From contig NZ_JAIUZY010000003.1 in the NCBI RefSeq assembly GCF_020171625.1, forward strand, positions 62,001 through 126,000: DNA of 64,000 bases. The letters run 5' to 3'. How positions within the stretch are numbered: position 1 is the first letter of the stretch; each line of letters starts with the position of its first letter. Shown piece by piece: positions 31,183 through 40,843 of the stretch. A program made the position numbers and the translations under genes. The notes under the pieces are model-generated. The model worked only from the letters and a program-made list of their open reading frames with translations. It was not told where the DNA came from and did not search any database. This stretch comes from Salipiger bermudensis. Its GTDB lineage: Bacteria > Pseudomonadota > Alphaproteobacteria > Rhodobacterales > Rhodobacteraceae.

Positions 31183-32514
31183 TCACCAGTTGTCGCGGAA
31201 CCACTTCACGGCGCGCTTGAGGCCGCCGGAGGCGTACTTGTCGACCGGGATCTCGAAATCCCACCATTCGTCCTGCGGATGCGCCGCGAACAGGCACAGC
31301 CCTACCGCGCTGGCAAAGCCCGGCCCGGTGGCGGCCTGCGGCAGGCCGTGCACGCGCATCGGGCGGCCCAGACGGACCTGCGAGCCGAGGATGCGGCTTG
31401 CCAGTCCGTCGAGCCCGGGGATCTGGCTCGCAGCACCGGTCAGCACGATCTGCTGGCTCGGCAGATGATCGAACCCGGCCGCGTCGAGCGAGGCACGGAC
31501 CTCCTCGAGGATCTCCTCCACGCGCGGGCGCATGATGCCGATCAGTTCGGCCCGGCTCACCTGCCGCCGGTCATGGTGCCAGTCGCCGGTATCGCCCGAG
31601 ATCTCGATCATCTCGCGGTCGTCCATGCCGGTGGCGACGACGCCGCCGTAGAAGGTCTTGATGCGCTCGGCCATCGCCATCGGGATCTGCAGGCCCATCG
31701 AGATGTCGCTGGTCACGTGATTGCCGCCCATCGCCACCGCGTCGGCGTAGATCATGTGCTTTTTCATGAAGATCGACACGCCGGTGGTGCCACCGCCCAT
31801 GTCGATGCAGGCCGCGCCCAGCTCCTGCTCGTCCTCGACCAGCGCCGAGATGCCCGAGGCATAGGCCGAGGAGGCCAGGCCGGCGAGCTCGAGGTCGCAG
31901 CGCTTGACGCAATGGGCGATGTTCTGGATCGCCTGCGCGTTGATCGTCAGCATGTGCATGTCGGTGGCCAGCGCCCGGCCGATCTGCCCGCGCGGATCGT
32001 CGAGCCCGGAGCGGTGATCGAGCGCGAAGTTGACCGGCTGCGCGTGTAGCACCTCGCGCCCCACACCGAAATCGGGCACGTCGCAGGCCGAGAGCACCCG
32101 CGCCACGTCCTGCTCGGAGACCATGGTGCCATCGACCTCGACCTGACCGGCCAGCCCGTAGCTGCGCGGCTCGGCGCCGGAGAAGCAGACGATGACGTGA
32201 TCGACCCGGATCGCGGCCATCTTCTGCGCCGCCTGCACGGCGGTACGGATGGCGCGCTCGGTCTCGCCCATGGCAGCGATCTCGCCGAACTTGACCCCGC
32301 GCGAGCGGGTGGTGGCCGCGCCGATCACCCGGAAGCCCGACTGCCCCGCCAGCGAGCCGATGCCGTCGTCGAGGATCTGCTCGGTGCCGTCGAAACGCAG
32401 CACGAGGCAGGCGATCTTTGAGCTGCCCACGTCGAGGATTGCCACAACACCGCGCTGCATCGCCGCCTTGCGCATGTTGCGCATCGCGCGCTGGGATTCA
32501 TAGAGCTCGATCAT
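31183..32514 (-). CDS. ftsA: Cell division protein FtsA
   Basis: A 443-residue actin-like ATPase tethering FtsZ to the membrane. Phosphate and adenosine motifs are VVAILDVGSSKIACLVLRF near residue 17, CIDMGGGTTGVSIF near 210, and IVLTGAASQIPGLDGLA near 355. The C-terminal tail ending GGLKRAVKWFRDNW is the amphipathic membrane-targeting helix. The start at 32514 overlaps the ftsQ stop (ATGA); a longer frame to 32553 lies within ftsQ. Normally ftsZ follows directly; here transcription ends at a hairpin and runs into the convergent recN end. Confidence 0.95.
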   Translation of the reverse strand: MIELYESQRAMRNMRKAAMQRGVVAILDVGSSKIACLVLRFDGTEQILDDGIGSLAGQSGFRVIGAATTRSRGVKFGEIAAMGETERAIRTAVQAAQKMAAIRVDHVIVCFSGAEPRSYGLAGQVEVDGTMVSEQDVARVLSACDVPDFGVGREVLHAQPVNFALDHRSGLDDPRGQIGRALATDMHMLTINAQAIQNIAHCVKRCDLELAGLASSAYASGISALVEDEQELGAACIDMGGGTTGVSIFMKKHMIYADAVAMGGNHVTSDISMGLQIPMAMAERIKTFYGGVVATGMDDREMIEISGDTGDWHHDRRQVSRAELIGIMRPRVEEILEEVRASLDAAGFDHLPSQQIVLTGAASQIPGLDGLASRILGSQVRLGRPMRVHGLPQAATGPGFASAVGLCLFAAHPQDEWWDFEIPVDKYASGGLKRAVKWFRDNW

Positions 32515-33431
32515 TGTTGTTGTTCTCCGGTCTCTAAGGCCTTGATCCGCCAATATTGTTCTACTGCCTCGCCCGCCAGGCGCAGGGTCGGACGGCGCGG
32601 CAGCCGCAGATCGACCGCGGCGATTTCGCGCCCCAGCATGTCGACCGCCGCATCCATCGCCAGCGCCCGCTCGAGCGCCCGCACCGCGCCGGTCTCGGGC
32701 AGCATGATGCGCTGGCCGCGATCCAGCACCACGTCCCAGCGCCGCTCGCCCATGCGCACGAGGCCGCGCATCCGGTCGGTGAGCGGAGCCGCCGCGCGGA
32801 TCAGCGCCATCGCCTCGGCCACATGCTCGTCGGCACCGTTCCCGGCGATCACCGGCAGGTTGGGACGATCCGAGCGCCGTGTCGCGGGGCCCACATGCAC
32901 ACCTTCCACATCGAGAAGCTCGAGTGCCCCACCGTTGCGCCAGAGCGCCACCGGCACCCGCTCGGTCACGTCGATCTGCAGCACCCCGCCCTGGCGGATG
33001 CGCAACTCGGCGGATTTCACCGCGTCGAGCCCGGTGATCGTGGCGCGCATGTGGTCGAGATCGAGGTCGAAGGAGCTGATCGGGAAATCGAGCGGCACGA
33101 TCTCGCGGATGTCCTCGGACACGCCGGCGCTGGCGCCGTCGATGGCCATCAGGTTGACCATGAACTCGGGCCGGGTCTCGATCTGGGTGCGGATATGCGC
33201 AATCGTGTCGACCACCTGCGTGCGGTGCTCTTCGTAGGAGAAGTACCAGCTTGCCGCGCCGAAGCCGATCACCGCCGGAATGCCGACCCGCAGCGCGAGA
33301 CGGAACATCGGCGTCAGCATCAGACGCTCGAGGCGGTATTTCAGCCGCGAGGGCGCGGGATCGGGGCGGTTCACCTGCTGGTTGGCCTGCTGGCTCGCCT
33401 GCCGACGGGGCGGTGCGCTCAACGGTTGCAC
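32511..33431 (-). CDS. ftsQ: Cell division protein FtsQ
   Basis: A 306-residue bitopic divisome protein. A short cytoplasmic N-terminus rich in Gln and Arg is followed by a membrane segment ([22 protein letters not shown], about residues 43-64) and a periplasmic POTRA domain ([20 protein letters not shown], then the region around [18 protein letters not shown]). The start is taken as GTG at 33431 ([10 protein letters not shown]), which agrees with related FtsQ proteins and has GGAGGACG upstream. It overlaps the end of ddl by 13 bases. The C-terminus overlaps the ftsA start. Confidence 0.9.
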   Translation of the reverse strand: MQPLSAPPRRQASQQANQQVNRPDPAPSRLKYRLERLMLTPMFRLALRVGIPAVIGFGAASWYFSYEEHRTQVVDTIAHIRTQIETRPEFMVNLMAIDGASAGVSEDIREIVPLDFPISSFDLDLDHMRATITGLDAVKSAELRIRQGGVLQIDVTERVPVALWRNGGALELLDVEGVHVGPATRRSDRPNLPVIAGNGADEHVAEAMALIRAAAPLTDRMRGLVRMGERRWDVVLDRGQRIMLPETGAVRALERALAMDAAVDMLGREIAAVDLRLPRRPTLRLAGEAVEQYWRIKALETGEQQQ

Positions 33432-34333
33432 GAGGCGTCCTCCACCATCCAGCGCATCAGCGCGCCAAAGGACATGCCGCAATGCTGCGCCTGCTCGGGC
33501 ACCAGCGAGGTCGGCGTCATGCCGGGCTGGGTGTTGGTCTCGAGCAGGATCAGCCCGTCGAGGCCGCGGCTCTCGTCCCAGCGGAAATCGGTGCGGCTCA
33601 CGCCGCGACAGCCAAGCGCGTCATGGGCGCGCAGGGCATAGTCGAGGCAGGCGTCGAAGATCTCGGCCGGCACGTCGGCGGGCAGCTCGTGACGCGAGCC
33701 GCCTTCCTTGTACTTGGCGTCGTAATCGTACCAGCCCTCGGTGAGGATGTCGGTGACGGTCAGCGCCCGGTCTCCGATCACCGTGGTGGTCAGCTCGCGG
33801 CCCGGCGCGTAGGTCTCGACCATCAGCGTGTCGGGCATGTCGTCCGCGATGCGCGGCGGCGTGTTGGCGCCCTCCTGCACGAGGTAGACGCCCACCGAAG
33901 AGCCTTCGTTGTAAGGTTTGACCACGTAGGGCGGCGCCATCACGTGGCGCGCCGAGATCTCGGCCTTGGTGGCTAGAACACTCTCGACCACTGGAAGCCC
34001 CGCAGCGCGGTAGACCTCCTTGGTGCGTTCCTTGTCCATCGCCACCGCCGACGCCATCACCCCGGAATGGGTGTAGGGAAGCCCCATCCATTCCAGCAGC
34101 CCCTGCACGCAGCCATCCTCGCCCCAACGGCCATGCAGCGCGTTGAACACGACGTCGGGCGCAAGCGCCTCGAGACGCTGCGCCAGATCGCGGCCGGCAT
34201 CGACCTCGGTGACCTGATATCCTTCTGCCCTCAAAGCGGCGGCACATTCCCGCCCGGAACTGAGAGACACCTCGCGCTCTGCGGAGGGTCCTCCCAACAA
34301 TACCGCCACTTTCGGGTTTGCCCTGCTCGACAT
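33419..34333 (-). CDS. ddl: D-alanine--D-alanine ligase
   Basis: A 304-residue ATP-grasp ligase joining two D-Ala for peptidoglycan. Matches include [21 protein letters not shown] at the N-terminus, [51 protein letters not shown] and the metal-binding [19 protein letters not shown]. The ATG at 34333 gives the family start ([15 protein letters not shown]) although the frame opens at 34405. It is separated from murB by 152 bases, and it overlaps ftsQ. Confidence 0.95.
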   Translation of the reverse strand: MSSRANPKVAVLLGGPSAEREVSLSSGRECAAALRAEGYQVTEVDAGRDLAQRLEALAPDVVFNALHGRWGEDGCVQGLLEWMGLPYTHSGVMASAVAMDKERTKEVYRAAGLPVVESVLATKAEISARHVMAPPYVVKPYNEGSSVGVYLVQEGANTPPRIADDMPDTLMVETYAPGRELTTTVIGDRALTVTDILTEGWYDYDAKYKEGGSRHELPADVPAEIFDACLDYALRAHDALGCRGVSRTDFRWDESRGLDGLILLETNTQPGMTPTSLVPEQAQHCGMSFGALMRWMVEDASCNR

Positions 34334-34485
34334 CCCCAAAACCGCCTCGAAATCACGGGGCTTTCTGCCCCTTTTGTTCTGCTTCAGGACCCATCGGCCC
34401 GGCAAACCGGACCCGCCCTGCGAAATTCGACAGCTTGCTCTTTGATCGGCGAGCCGCCGTGCCTGTCACGCGCCGGTTGTCGGCG

Positions 34486-35430
34486 TCATTTCTGTGCGGG
34501 TTCACCGACCCGCATGATTTCCCAATGTAGCTCTATTCCACTGACTTGGAAAACCTTTTTTCGAACTTCTTCACCCAGCCCCTCGAGATCGGCCGCCGTG
34601 GCCTCTCCGGTGTTCACCAGAAAGTTGGAATGCTTGGGCGACATCTGCGCGCCACCAAGGGTTGCGCCGCGCATTCCGGCATCATCAATCACCTTCCACG
34701 CCTTGAGGTCATGCACGTCATCCTCGCGCCCGGTTGAGCTGAATCCCGCCGGGTTTCGGAAGGTCGAGCCGGCGGTGCGGTCCTTGGTGGGCTGGGTCTC
34801 GTCGCGCTTCCTGACCTGCGCCTCCATGCGCGCGGCGAGCGCGTCGGGATCGCCCGTCGCGCCCTCGAACACCGCCTCGACGATCACCCAGCCCTCGGGC
34901 AGCTCGCTGTGACGGTAGGACAGCTGGAGCGCGTCCTTCGAGAGGGTCACCAGATCGCCCTCGCGGGTCACCGCGCGGATCTCGACCAGGTGGTCGGCCA
35001 CGTAGGTGCCATAGCAGCCCGCGTTCATCCGCACCGCGCCGCCAATGCTGCCGGGGATGGTGCGCAGGAAGGTGAGGTCGACCCCCTCCGCCGCCGCGCG
35101 CTTGGCGGCCTGCGCGTCGAGCATCGCCGCGCCCACGGTGACTCGGGTGCCGTCGATCTCGATGCCGTTGAAGCCGCGCCCGAGCCGGATCACCACCGCC
35201 CGCAAGCCGCCATCGCGCACGATCAGGTTCGAGCCGACGCCCATCGGGAAGACCTCCCGCTCCGGCGGCAGCGCCCGCAGGAACTGTTGCAGATCGTCGA
35301 GATCGGCGGGCTGGAACAGCACGTCCGCCGGCCCGCCGACGCGCAGCCAGGTGAGAGCGGAGAGGTCGCGGTTGGGCGTCAGCCGGCCGCGCACGTCGGG
35401 AAGGGTGTCGGAGGGGGATGTCTGGGTCAT
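34486..35430 (-). CDS. murB: UDP-N-acetylenolpyruvoylglucosamine reductase MurB
   Basis: A 314-residue FAD enzyme completing UDP-MurNAc. Features are [19 protein letters not shown] near residue 29, the FAD-binding [18 protein letters not shown] near 125, the catalytic-serine region [11 protein letters not shown] near 220, [19 protein letters not shown] and the C-terminal glutamate in [11 protein letters not shown]. It is first in murB-ddl-ftsQ-ftsA. murC, usually upstream, is not present; the upstream neighbour is the udgX-like gene 42 bases away on the same strand. Confidence 0.95.
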   Translation of the reverse strand: MTQTSPSDTLPDVRGRLTPNRDLSALTWLRVGGPADVLFQPADLDDLQQFLRALPPEREVFPMGVGSNLIVRDGGLRAVVIRLGRGFNGIEIDGTRVTVGAAMLDAQAAKRAAAEGVDLTFLRTIPGSIGGAVRMNAGCYGTYVADHLVEIRAVTREGDLVTLSKDALQLSYRHSELPEGWVIVEAVFEGATGDPDALAARMEAQVRKRDETQPTKDRTAGSTFRNPAGFSSTGREDDVHDLKAWKVIDDAGMRGATLGGAQMSPKHSNFLVNTGEATAADLEGLGEEVRKKVFQVSGIELHWEIMRVGEPAQK

Positions 35431-35472
35431 GGCGCTGTTCTGCCCTGCCCCGCCCTCCCGGTAAAGCCCCCG

Positions 35473-36927
35473 TTACGCCCCTTTGGTGTCGGCGGCGCCC
35501 TCGCCCTGCGCCACCAGCGCGGCGGCGCGGCGCAGATCCGCCTCGAAGGCCGCCTCGGCGGCCGAGCGCGCGCCCTCGGGCAGGCGCAGAAGGTAGGACG
35601 GGTGCCACGTCACCATGACCGGGGTGCCGTCGGGGGCGTGTTCGAGCGCCCCGCGCCGCGTCCCGATGCGGCGGCTATCTCCGGTCAGGCTCTCGGCTGC
35701 GCTCGCCCCCATCGCCACGATGAGCTTCGGGCGCACCAGCTGGCGCTCCATGTCCAGCCACCAGCGGCAATGGGCGATCTCGCCCGAGTTCGGAGACTGG
35801 TGCAGCCGCCGCTTGCCGCGCGGCGCGAATTTGAAGTGCTTTACCGCGTTGGTCACATAGGCCCGGTCACGCTTGAGCCCGGCGCGCGCGGCCACGGTGT
35901 CGAAGAGCTGCCCCGCCGGCCCGACGAAGGGACGGCCCGCCAGGTCTTCCTGGTCGCCGGGCTGCTCGCCCACGATCATCAGCGGCGCATCCAGCGGCCC
36001 CTCGCCCGCCACCGGCTGGGTGGCGTTCTGCCAGAGCGGACAGCGCCGGCAGCCCGCCAGCCCGGACAGCAGCGCGTCGCGGTCGCCCACCGGCGCGGGC
36101 GCCTCGGGGGCGCGCAGCCGTTCGGTGATGCGCTCGGCGCGGATCGGCGGCAGGCTCGGCGCCGCCTCGCCCATCGCCTGCGCCCGCGACTGGGCCTCGG
36201 CGATCAGCTCGGGAATCAGCGGCGCCTCGGGCAGGTTGCGCCAGTATTTCTTCGGCATCTCCGCCTGCATCGCGCCGATCTTGAGCCGGGCTGGGTTGAA
36301 GATGTTGCGGAAATAGGTGCGCCAGAGCTCCTCTGCAGCGTCGTCGGGCAGCTCGGGCCGCGCCTCAGGAGGGGCAAAGCGAATCTCGAACCCGTCGAAA
36401 TGCGCCGTCAGATCGGGCGTGAAGATCGACCAGTCCATGTCGCCGAAACGCTTGGCAAAAAACGGCGCGGTCAGCTCGAGGATGTAATGCGACGGCTCGA
36501 ACCACGCGGCAAAGCGGCGGCGCGTGGCGGCGGGATCGCCGATCTCGCGGAACCGCACGAAGGCGGTCATCTTGTGGCGGTCGCGGCTGACCTCCTTGGC
36601 CATGCGCCGCAGCCGGTCGATCCGCGGATCGCCGCGATCCTCGAGCAGGCCGCGGCTGTGGCCGAGCGCCCAGAGCAGCCCGTAGAGCCGGGCAAAGCGC
36701 TCGGGGTCGCGGTGCCAGACCACCAGCCGCGCCAGATCGACGAAGCCCTTGGGCACGGTCACCGCCCCGCCCCGCACCGGCGGCAGCGCCTCGGCAAAGA
36801 GATCGGCCTCGGCGGCGCCCCGGTGCCAGAGCACCTCTTCGGGCGGGACACCCGCGCCCAGAAGCGCCCGTGCCTCGTCGCGCCAGGCCTCGAAGGTGCC
36901 GATCTCCGGCAGCACGACCCGGCGCAT
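35473..36927 (-). CDS. UdgX-type uracil-DNA glycosylase fused to a DUF4130-like domain
   Basis: A 484-residue two-domain protein. The N-terminal ~260 residues (starting MRRVVLPEIGTFEAWRDEAR, with YILELTAPFFAKRFGDMDWS) match the DUF4130 type found with this family. The C-terminal part is a family 4-like UDG: Fe-S cysteines in CRRCPLW, the active-site motif GEQPGDQEDLAGRPFVGPAG, the UdgX-type loop GKRRLHQSPNSGEI near residue 370 (KRRIH in described UdgX, whose His bonds covalently to the abasic sugar), and TWHPSYLLR. It starts one base inside the stop of the radical SAM gene (TGATG), so the two are translationally coupled. Confidence 0.9.
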   Translation of the reverse strand: MRRVVLPEIGTFEAWRDEARALLGAGVPPEEVLWHRGAAEADLFAEALPPVRGGAVTVPKGFVDLARLVVWHRDPERFARLYGLLWALGHSRGLLEDRGDPRIDRLRRMAKEVSRDRHKMTAFVRFREIGDPAATRRRFAAWFEPSHYILELTAPFFAKRFGDMDWSIFTPDLTAHFDGFEIRFAPPEARPELPDDAAEELWRTYFRNIFNPARLKIGAMQAEMPKKYWRNLPEAPLIPELIAEAQSRAQAMGEAAPSLPPIRAERITERLRAPEAPAPVGDRDALLSGLAGCRRCPLWQNATQPVAGEGPLDAPLMIVGEQPGDQEDLAGRPFVGPAGQLFDTVAARAGLKRDRAYVTNAVKHFKFAPRGKRRLHQSPNSGEIAHCRWWLDMERQLVRPKLIVAMGASAAESLTGDSRRIGTRRGALEHAPDGTPVMVTWHPSYLLRLPEGARSAAEAAFEADLRRAAALVAQGEGAADTKGA

Positions 36928-38159
36928 CAGAGCAGCTGCAACTGCTCGGGCGGCGGCGCGAAGCGCGCCCGCAGGTCGGCGGCATCCAGCCCCCGCGGTC
37001 GCCAGTCGAGCGCCGTCAGGAAGGGCCGCGCCTGCTTGAGGTTCACCCCCATGCGACGCAGATCCTCGTAGCGCAGCGTGCGATGGCGGCGGGTGGCGAG
37101 GATGCGCCCGACGCTCTTGGTGCCGACGCCGGGAATGCGCAACAGCAGCTCGCGATCTGCACGGTTCACGTCGACCGGAAAGCGCTGCCGGTTGGCCAGC
37201 GCCCAGGCGAGCTTGGGGTCGATCTCGAGATCGAGATTGCCGCCCTTCGTGGCCGAGGCGATCTCGCCCAGCTCGAAGCCGTAGAAGCGCAGCAGCCAGT
37301 CGGCCTGATAGAGCCGGTGTTCTCGCATCAGCGGAGGCTTGATCAGCGGCAGCGCCGCCGAGCTGTCGGGGATCGGCGAAAATGCGGAATAATAGACCCG
37401 CTTCAGCCGGTAGCTGGAATAGAGCCGCGTCGAGGTGCCGAGAATGGTGGTGTCGTCGGCCCCGTCGGCCCCGACGATCATCTGCGTCGACTGGCCGGCG
37501 GGGGCAAAGCGCGGTGGGCGCTTGCCGGTGAAGCTGCGCTCCTTGCGGGCCTCGCGCGACAGGCGCACGTCGGCCATCGCCTTGCGGATCTGTGCCGGGT
37601 CCTTCTCGGGGGCGTAGGATTTTACCGCCCCGTCGGTGGGCAGCTCGACATTGATCGACAGCCGGTCGGCATAGAGCCCCGCCTCCTCGATCAGCTCGGG
37701 CGCGGCGTCGGGGATGGTCTTGAGGTGGATATAGCCGCGAAAGCCGTGCTCCTGCCGCAGGGTGCGGGCGATGCGCACCATGTCGGTCATGGTCTCGTCC
37801 GGGCTGCGGATGATGCCCGAGGACAGGAACAGCCCCTCGATGTAGTTGCGCCGGTAGAACTCCAGCGTCAGTGTCACCACCTCCTCGGGCGAGAAGCGGG
37901 CGCGCTGGACGTTGCTGCTCACCCGGTTCACGCAATAGGCGCAGTCGTAGATGCAGAAATTGGTCATCAGGATCTTGAGCAGGCTGATGCAGCGCCCGTC
38001 GGGCGTGTAGGCGTGGCAGATCCCCGAGCCGGTGACCGAGCCCAGCCCCTTGCCATCGCGCGAGTCGCGCTTCTGCCCGCCGCTCGAGGCGCAGGAGGCA
38101 TCGTATTTCGCCGCGTCCGAGAGAATCGCGAGCTTCTGATCCAGAGTGAGTCGTGTCAT
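36927..38159 (-). CDS. Putative DNA modification/repair radical SAM protein
   Basis: A 410-residue radical SAM enzyme of the type paired with UdgX-DUF4130 proteins. The cluster motif is CIYDCAYC (C-x3-C-x2-C) near residue 72, preceded by SGICHAYTPDGRCISLLKIL and followed by GLFLSSGIIRSPDETM. A helix-hairpin-helix DNA-binding segment (LLRIPGVGTKSVGRILATRR) lies near residue 345. The reaction is not established. Strict coupling to the UdgX gene suggests the two act on the same DNA lesion or modified base. It is divergent from the GATase gene. Confidence 0.88.
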   Translation of the reverse strand: MTRLTLDQKLAILSDAAKYDASCASSGGQKRDSRDGKGLGSVTGSGICHAYTPDGRCISLLKILMTNFCIYDCAYCVNRVSSNVQRARFSPEEVVTLTLEFYRRNYIEGLFLSSGIIRSPDETMTDMVRIARTLRQEHGFRGYIHLKTIPDAAPELIEEAGLYADRLSINVELPTDGAVKSYAPEKDPAQIRKAMADVRLSREARKERSFTGKRPPRFAPAGQSTQMIVGADGADDTTILGTSTRLYSSYRLKRVYYSAFSPIPDSSAALPLIKPPLMREHRLYQADWLLRFYGFELGEIASATKGGNLDLEIDPKLAWALANRQRFPVDVNRADRELLLRIPGVGTKSVGRILATRRHRTLRYEDLRRMGVNLKQARPFLTALDWRPRGLDAADLRARFAPPPEQLQLL

Positions 38160-38254
38160 GTGTTCATGATATGTTCACATGTCGCCCCCGAGCAAGACGG
38201 GCGCGATCACATCTGCGCTTTGCGGATCGGGCGCGCCGGGATAAAGCCTTGCGC

Positions 38255-38989
38255 ATGAGCCGTTTCCTGATCCTGCAGCTGCGCCCCGAGGCCGAGGCCA
38301 GCGACGACGAGTTTGCCGCCTTCCTCGCCAAGGGCGGCCTCACGCCCGACCGGGTGCACCGCATCCGGCTTGATTGCGAGGACCTGCCCGAGGGGCTCGA
38401 TCCGCGCGACTATGCCGGGGTGATCGTGGGCGGCGGGCCGGGCTGCGTATCGGACGCCGCGGAGGCCAAGTCCGCCATGGAGGCGAAGATCGAGGCCGCG
38501 TGCCTGTCGCTGATGCCGGCCATCACCGCCGCCGACGTGCCGTTCCTGGGCTGCTGCTACGGCATCGGCATCCTTGCGCATCACCTGGGCGCCGAGGTCG
38601 GCAAGGCGCGCTACGGCGAGCCGGTGAGCGCGGTGCGCTGCTCCCGCACCGAGGCCGGCGCCGGCGATCCGCTGCTTGAGGGGCTGCCCGAGCAGTTCGA
38701 TGCCTACGTCGGTCACAAGGAAGCGGTGCAGACCCTGCCCGAGGGCGCCGCGCACCTGCTGAGCTCGGGCCCCTGCCCGTTCCAGATGATCCGTCACGGC
38801 GCCAACGTCTATGCCACGCAGTTCCACCCCGAAGCCGATGCCGCCGGCTTCGAGACCCGCATCCGCATCTACCGCCACAAGGGCTATTTCGACCCCGCCG
38901 AGGCGGACGACCTGATCGCCATGTGCCGCGCCGCCGACGTGCGCTGGCCCGAGCGGATCCTGCGCAACTTCGTTCGCCGCTACGGCTGA
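38255..38989 (+). CDS. Class I glutamine amidotransferase-like protein
   Basis: A 244-residue GMP-synthase-like GATase domain protein. The nucleophile elbow is LGCCYGIGILAHH near residue 95, with the His-Glu pair in ATQFHPEADAAGFETRI near 193. GVIVGGGPGC near residue 50 is the oxyanion region. No synthetase domain is fused, so it may act with a separate partner or hydrolyse gamma-glutamyl compounds. The ATG at 38255 is 95 bases from the start of the divergent radical SAM gene. A pair of strong palindromes follows its stop. Confidence 0.88.
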   Translation: MSRFLILQLRPEAEASDDEFAAFLAKGGLTPDRVHRIRLDCEDLPEGLDPRDYAGVIVGGGPGCVSDAAEAKSAMEAKIEAACLSLMPAITAADVPFLGCCYGIGILAHHLGAEVGKARYGEPVSAVRCSRTEAGAGDPLLEGLPEQFDAYVGHKEAVQTLPEGAAHLLSSGPCPFQMIRHGANVYATQFHPEADAAGFETRIRIYRHKGYFDPAEADDLIAMCRAADVRWPERILRNFVRRYG

Positions 38990-38994
38990 GGTCA

Positions 38995-39055
38995 GCCCCA
39001 AAAATCTTAGCTAAGATTTTTGGGGCAAGATTTTTAGGACTAAAAATCTTGCCCC
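38995..39055. terminator. Two overlapping perfect palindromes, probable bidirectional terminator
   Basis: The first is a 32-base perfect palindrome (38995-39026), arm GCCCCAAAAATCTTAG. The second is a 16-bp perfect stem with a 2-base loop (39022-39037 with 39040-39055), arm GGGGCAAGATTTTTAG. They share GGGGC at 39022-39026, so the full stems cannot form together. They lie between the ends of two convergent genes. T-rich stretches are inside the arms rather than after the stem. Confidence 0.72.
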
Positions 39056-39064
39056 GCGCCGCGC

Positions 39065-40843
39065 TCAGAGCGGCCAGATCAGCGGCACGAGCAGCGCGGT
39101 GAGCACGCCCACGCTGAGGTTCAGCGGCACGCCGACCTTGAGGAAATCCGAGAACCGGTAGCCGCCCGGACCGTAGACCAGCGTGTTGGTCTGGTAGCCG
39201 ATGGGGGTGGCGAAGCTGCACGACGCCGCCACCATCACCGCCACCACCAGCGGCCGGGGATCGATCCCCAGCGCCTGCGCCAGCGAAATGGCGATCGGCG
39301 TGACGACCACCGCCACGGCGTTGTTGCTCACCGCCTCGGTCAGCACCGAGGTCAGCAGGAACACCGCCCAGACCAGAAGCGGCCCCGGCAGCGCCTGCAT
39401 CCACGGCGCCACCGCCTGCACGATCAGCTCGACCGCGCCCGAGGCCTCGAGCGCCGCGCCGATGGCCAGCATGGCGAAGATCAGCGCCAGAAGCCGCCCC
39501 TCGATGAAGGAAAACGCCTCGTCCGCGTCGATGCAGCGCGCCAGCAGCACCACCGCCACGGCGATCACCGTCAGCGACAGGATCGGCGCCACGCCAAGCG
39601 CGGCAAGGATGACGATGGCAGCCATCGCACCTATGGCGACGGGGGCGTGGCCACGGCGGAAGGCGCGAGCCGAGGGGTGCGAGACGTCGACCAGCTCCAT
39701 CTCGTCGGCGAGACGCTTGATGTCCTCGGGCGCGCCCTCGAGCAGCAGCGTGTCGCCCACCCGCACCACGAGATCGTCGAGCTTGCGGCCGATGTTCTGG
39801 TTCCGGCGATGCACCGCCAGCGGGTAGACGCCGTAGCGCCGGCGCAGGCGCAGCGCGCCGAGCGAGCGGCCGACCATCTTGCAGCCGGGAGAGATCAGCA
39901 CCTCGACGGTGGTGGTCTCGCGCGCCGAGATCTGGTCGACCCGCTTGAGCTCCTTGTTGCGCTGCAGGCTCAGAAGCTCGGTCATCTGGGTCCGCAGCAC
40001 GACGCGGTCGCCAACCTCGAGCGTGACGCCCTGCAGGTTGCGACGCAGCGACTCGTCGCCGCGCACCACGTCGACCAGCCGCACCCCCTCGCGCTTGAAG
40101 AGCTGCACGCCCAGCACGTCGCGGCCGATGAGGTTGCTGTCGGGCGGGATCACCGCCTCGGTGAAGAACTTCATCCGCGACCGGTCCGACAACATGCCCG
40201 CCATCGAGTGCCGCTCGGGCAGCAGGAAGCGGCCCGCCACCACGAGGTAGAGCATCCCCCATGCGACGAGGATGACCGCGAGCGGCGTGACCTCGAAGAT
40301 CGAGAACGGCTCGAGCCCGTTGGTCCGCGCGACGCCGTCGACCAGCAGGTTGGTGGAGGTGCCGATCAGCGTGGTGGTGCCGCCGAGGATGGCGGCATAG
40401 CTGAGCGGGATCAGCAGCTTCGAGGGCTGCACGCCAAGCTGGTGCGAGATCTGCACGAAGATCGGCAGCATCATCACCACCACCGGCGTGTTGTTCATGA
40501 AGGCCGAGGCAACGATCACCACCATCATGATCACCGCGATGGCCCGGCGCGGGTGCTTGGCGACCTCGCCCTGCGCGTAGGTGGCAAAGGCATCGAGCGC
40601 GCCGGTGCGCACCAGTGCGCCCATGACGATGAACATCGCGGCGATGGTCCACGGCGCCGGGTTCGACAGCACCGTCAGCGCCGCCTCGTAGGGCAACACG
40701 CCCAGCAGCAGCAGCACCCCGACCCCGCCGATGGCGACGACCTCGGTCGGATAGCGTTCCCGGACAAAGAGCACGAACATGCCGATCACCGTGGCAATGG
40801 TGATGTAGGCCTGCGCCGTCTGGCTCAAGTCGAAAAACTGCAT
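39065..40843 (-). CDS. SLC13-family transporter with paired RCK_C domains
   Basis: A 592-residue membrane transporter of the DASS/SLC13 type. Two hydrophobic halves carry the hallmark loops (AFMNNTPVVVMMLP with GGTTTLIGTSTNLLV in the first, and LTEAVSNNAVAVVVTPIA with CSFATPIGYQTNTLVYGPGG in the second), separated by two TrkA-C-like domains (about residues 190-375: GRDVLGVQLFKREGVRLVDV, then CKMVGRSLGALRLRRRYGVY). Such proteins move sulfate or dicarboxylates with sodium. The ligand here is not determined. The frame opens at 40918, but MQFFDLSQTAQAY at 40843 is the likely start. Confidence 0.9.
   Translation of the reverse strand: MQFFDLSQTAQAYITIATVIGMFVLFVRERYPTEVVAIGGVGVLLLLGVLPYEAALTVLSNPAPWTIAAMFIVMGALVRTGALDAFATYAQGEVAKHPRRAIAVIMMVVIVASAFMNNTPVVVMMLPIFVQISHQLGVQPSKLLIPLSYAAILGGTTTLIGTSTNLLVDGVARTNGLEPFSIFEVTPLAVILVAWGMLYLVVAGRFLLPERHSMAGMLSDRSRMKFFTEAVIPPDSNLIGRDVLGVQLFKREGVRLVDVVRGDESLRRNLQGVTLEVGDRVVLRTQMTELLSLQRNKELKRVDQISARETTTVEVLISPGCKMVGRSLGALRLRRRYGVYPLAVHRRNQNIGRKLDDLVVRVGDTLLLEGAPEDIKRLADEMELVDVSHPSARAFRRGHAPVAIGAMAAIVILAALGVAPILSLTVIAVAVVLLARCIDADEAFSFIEGRLLALIFAMLAIGAALEASGAVELIVQAVAPWMQALPGPLLVWAVFLLTSVLTEAVSNNAVAVVVTPIAISLAQALGIDPRPLVVAVMVAASCSFATPIGYQTNTLVYGPGGYRFSDFLKVGVPLNLSVGVLTALLVPLIWPL

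Noticed and set aside
30928-32049. Plus-strand frame across the 161-bp element and opposite ftsA
   Set aside because: It begins inside the repeat and continues antisense to ftsA; no family features.
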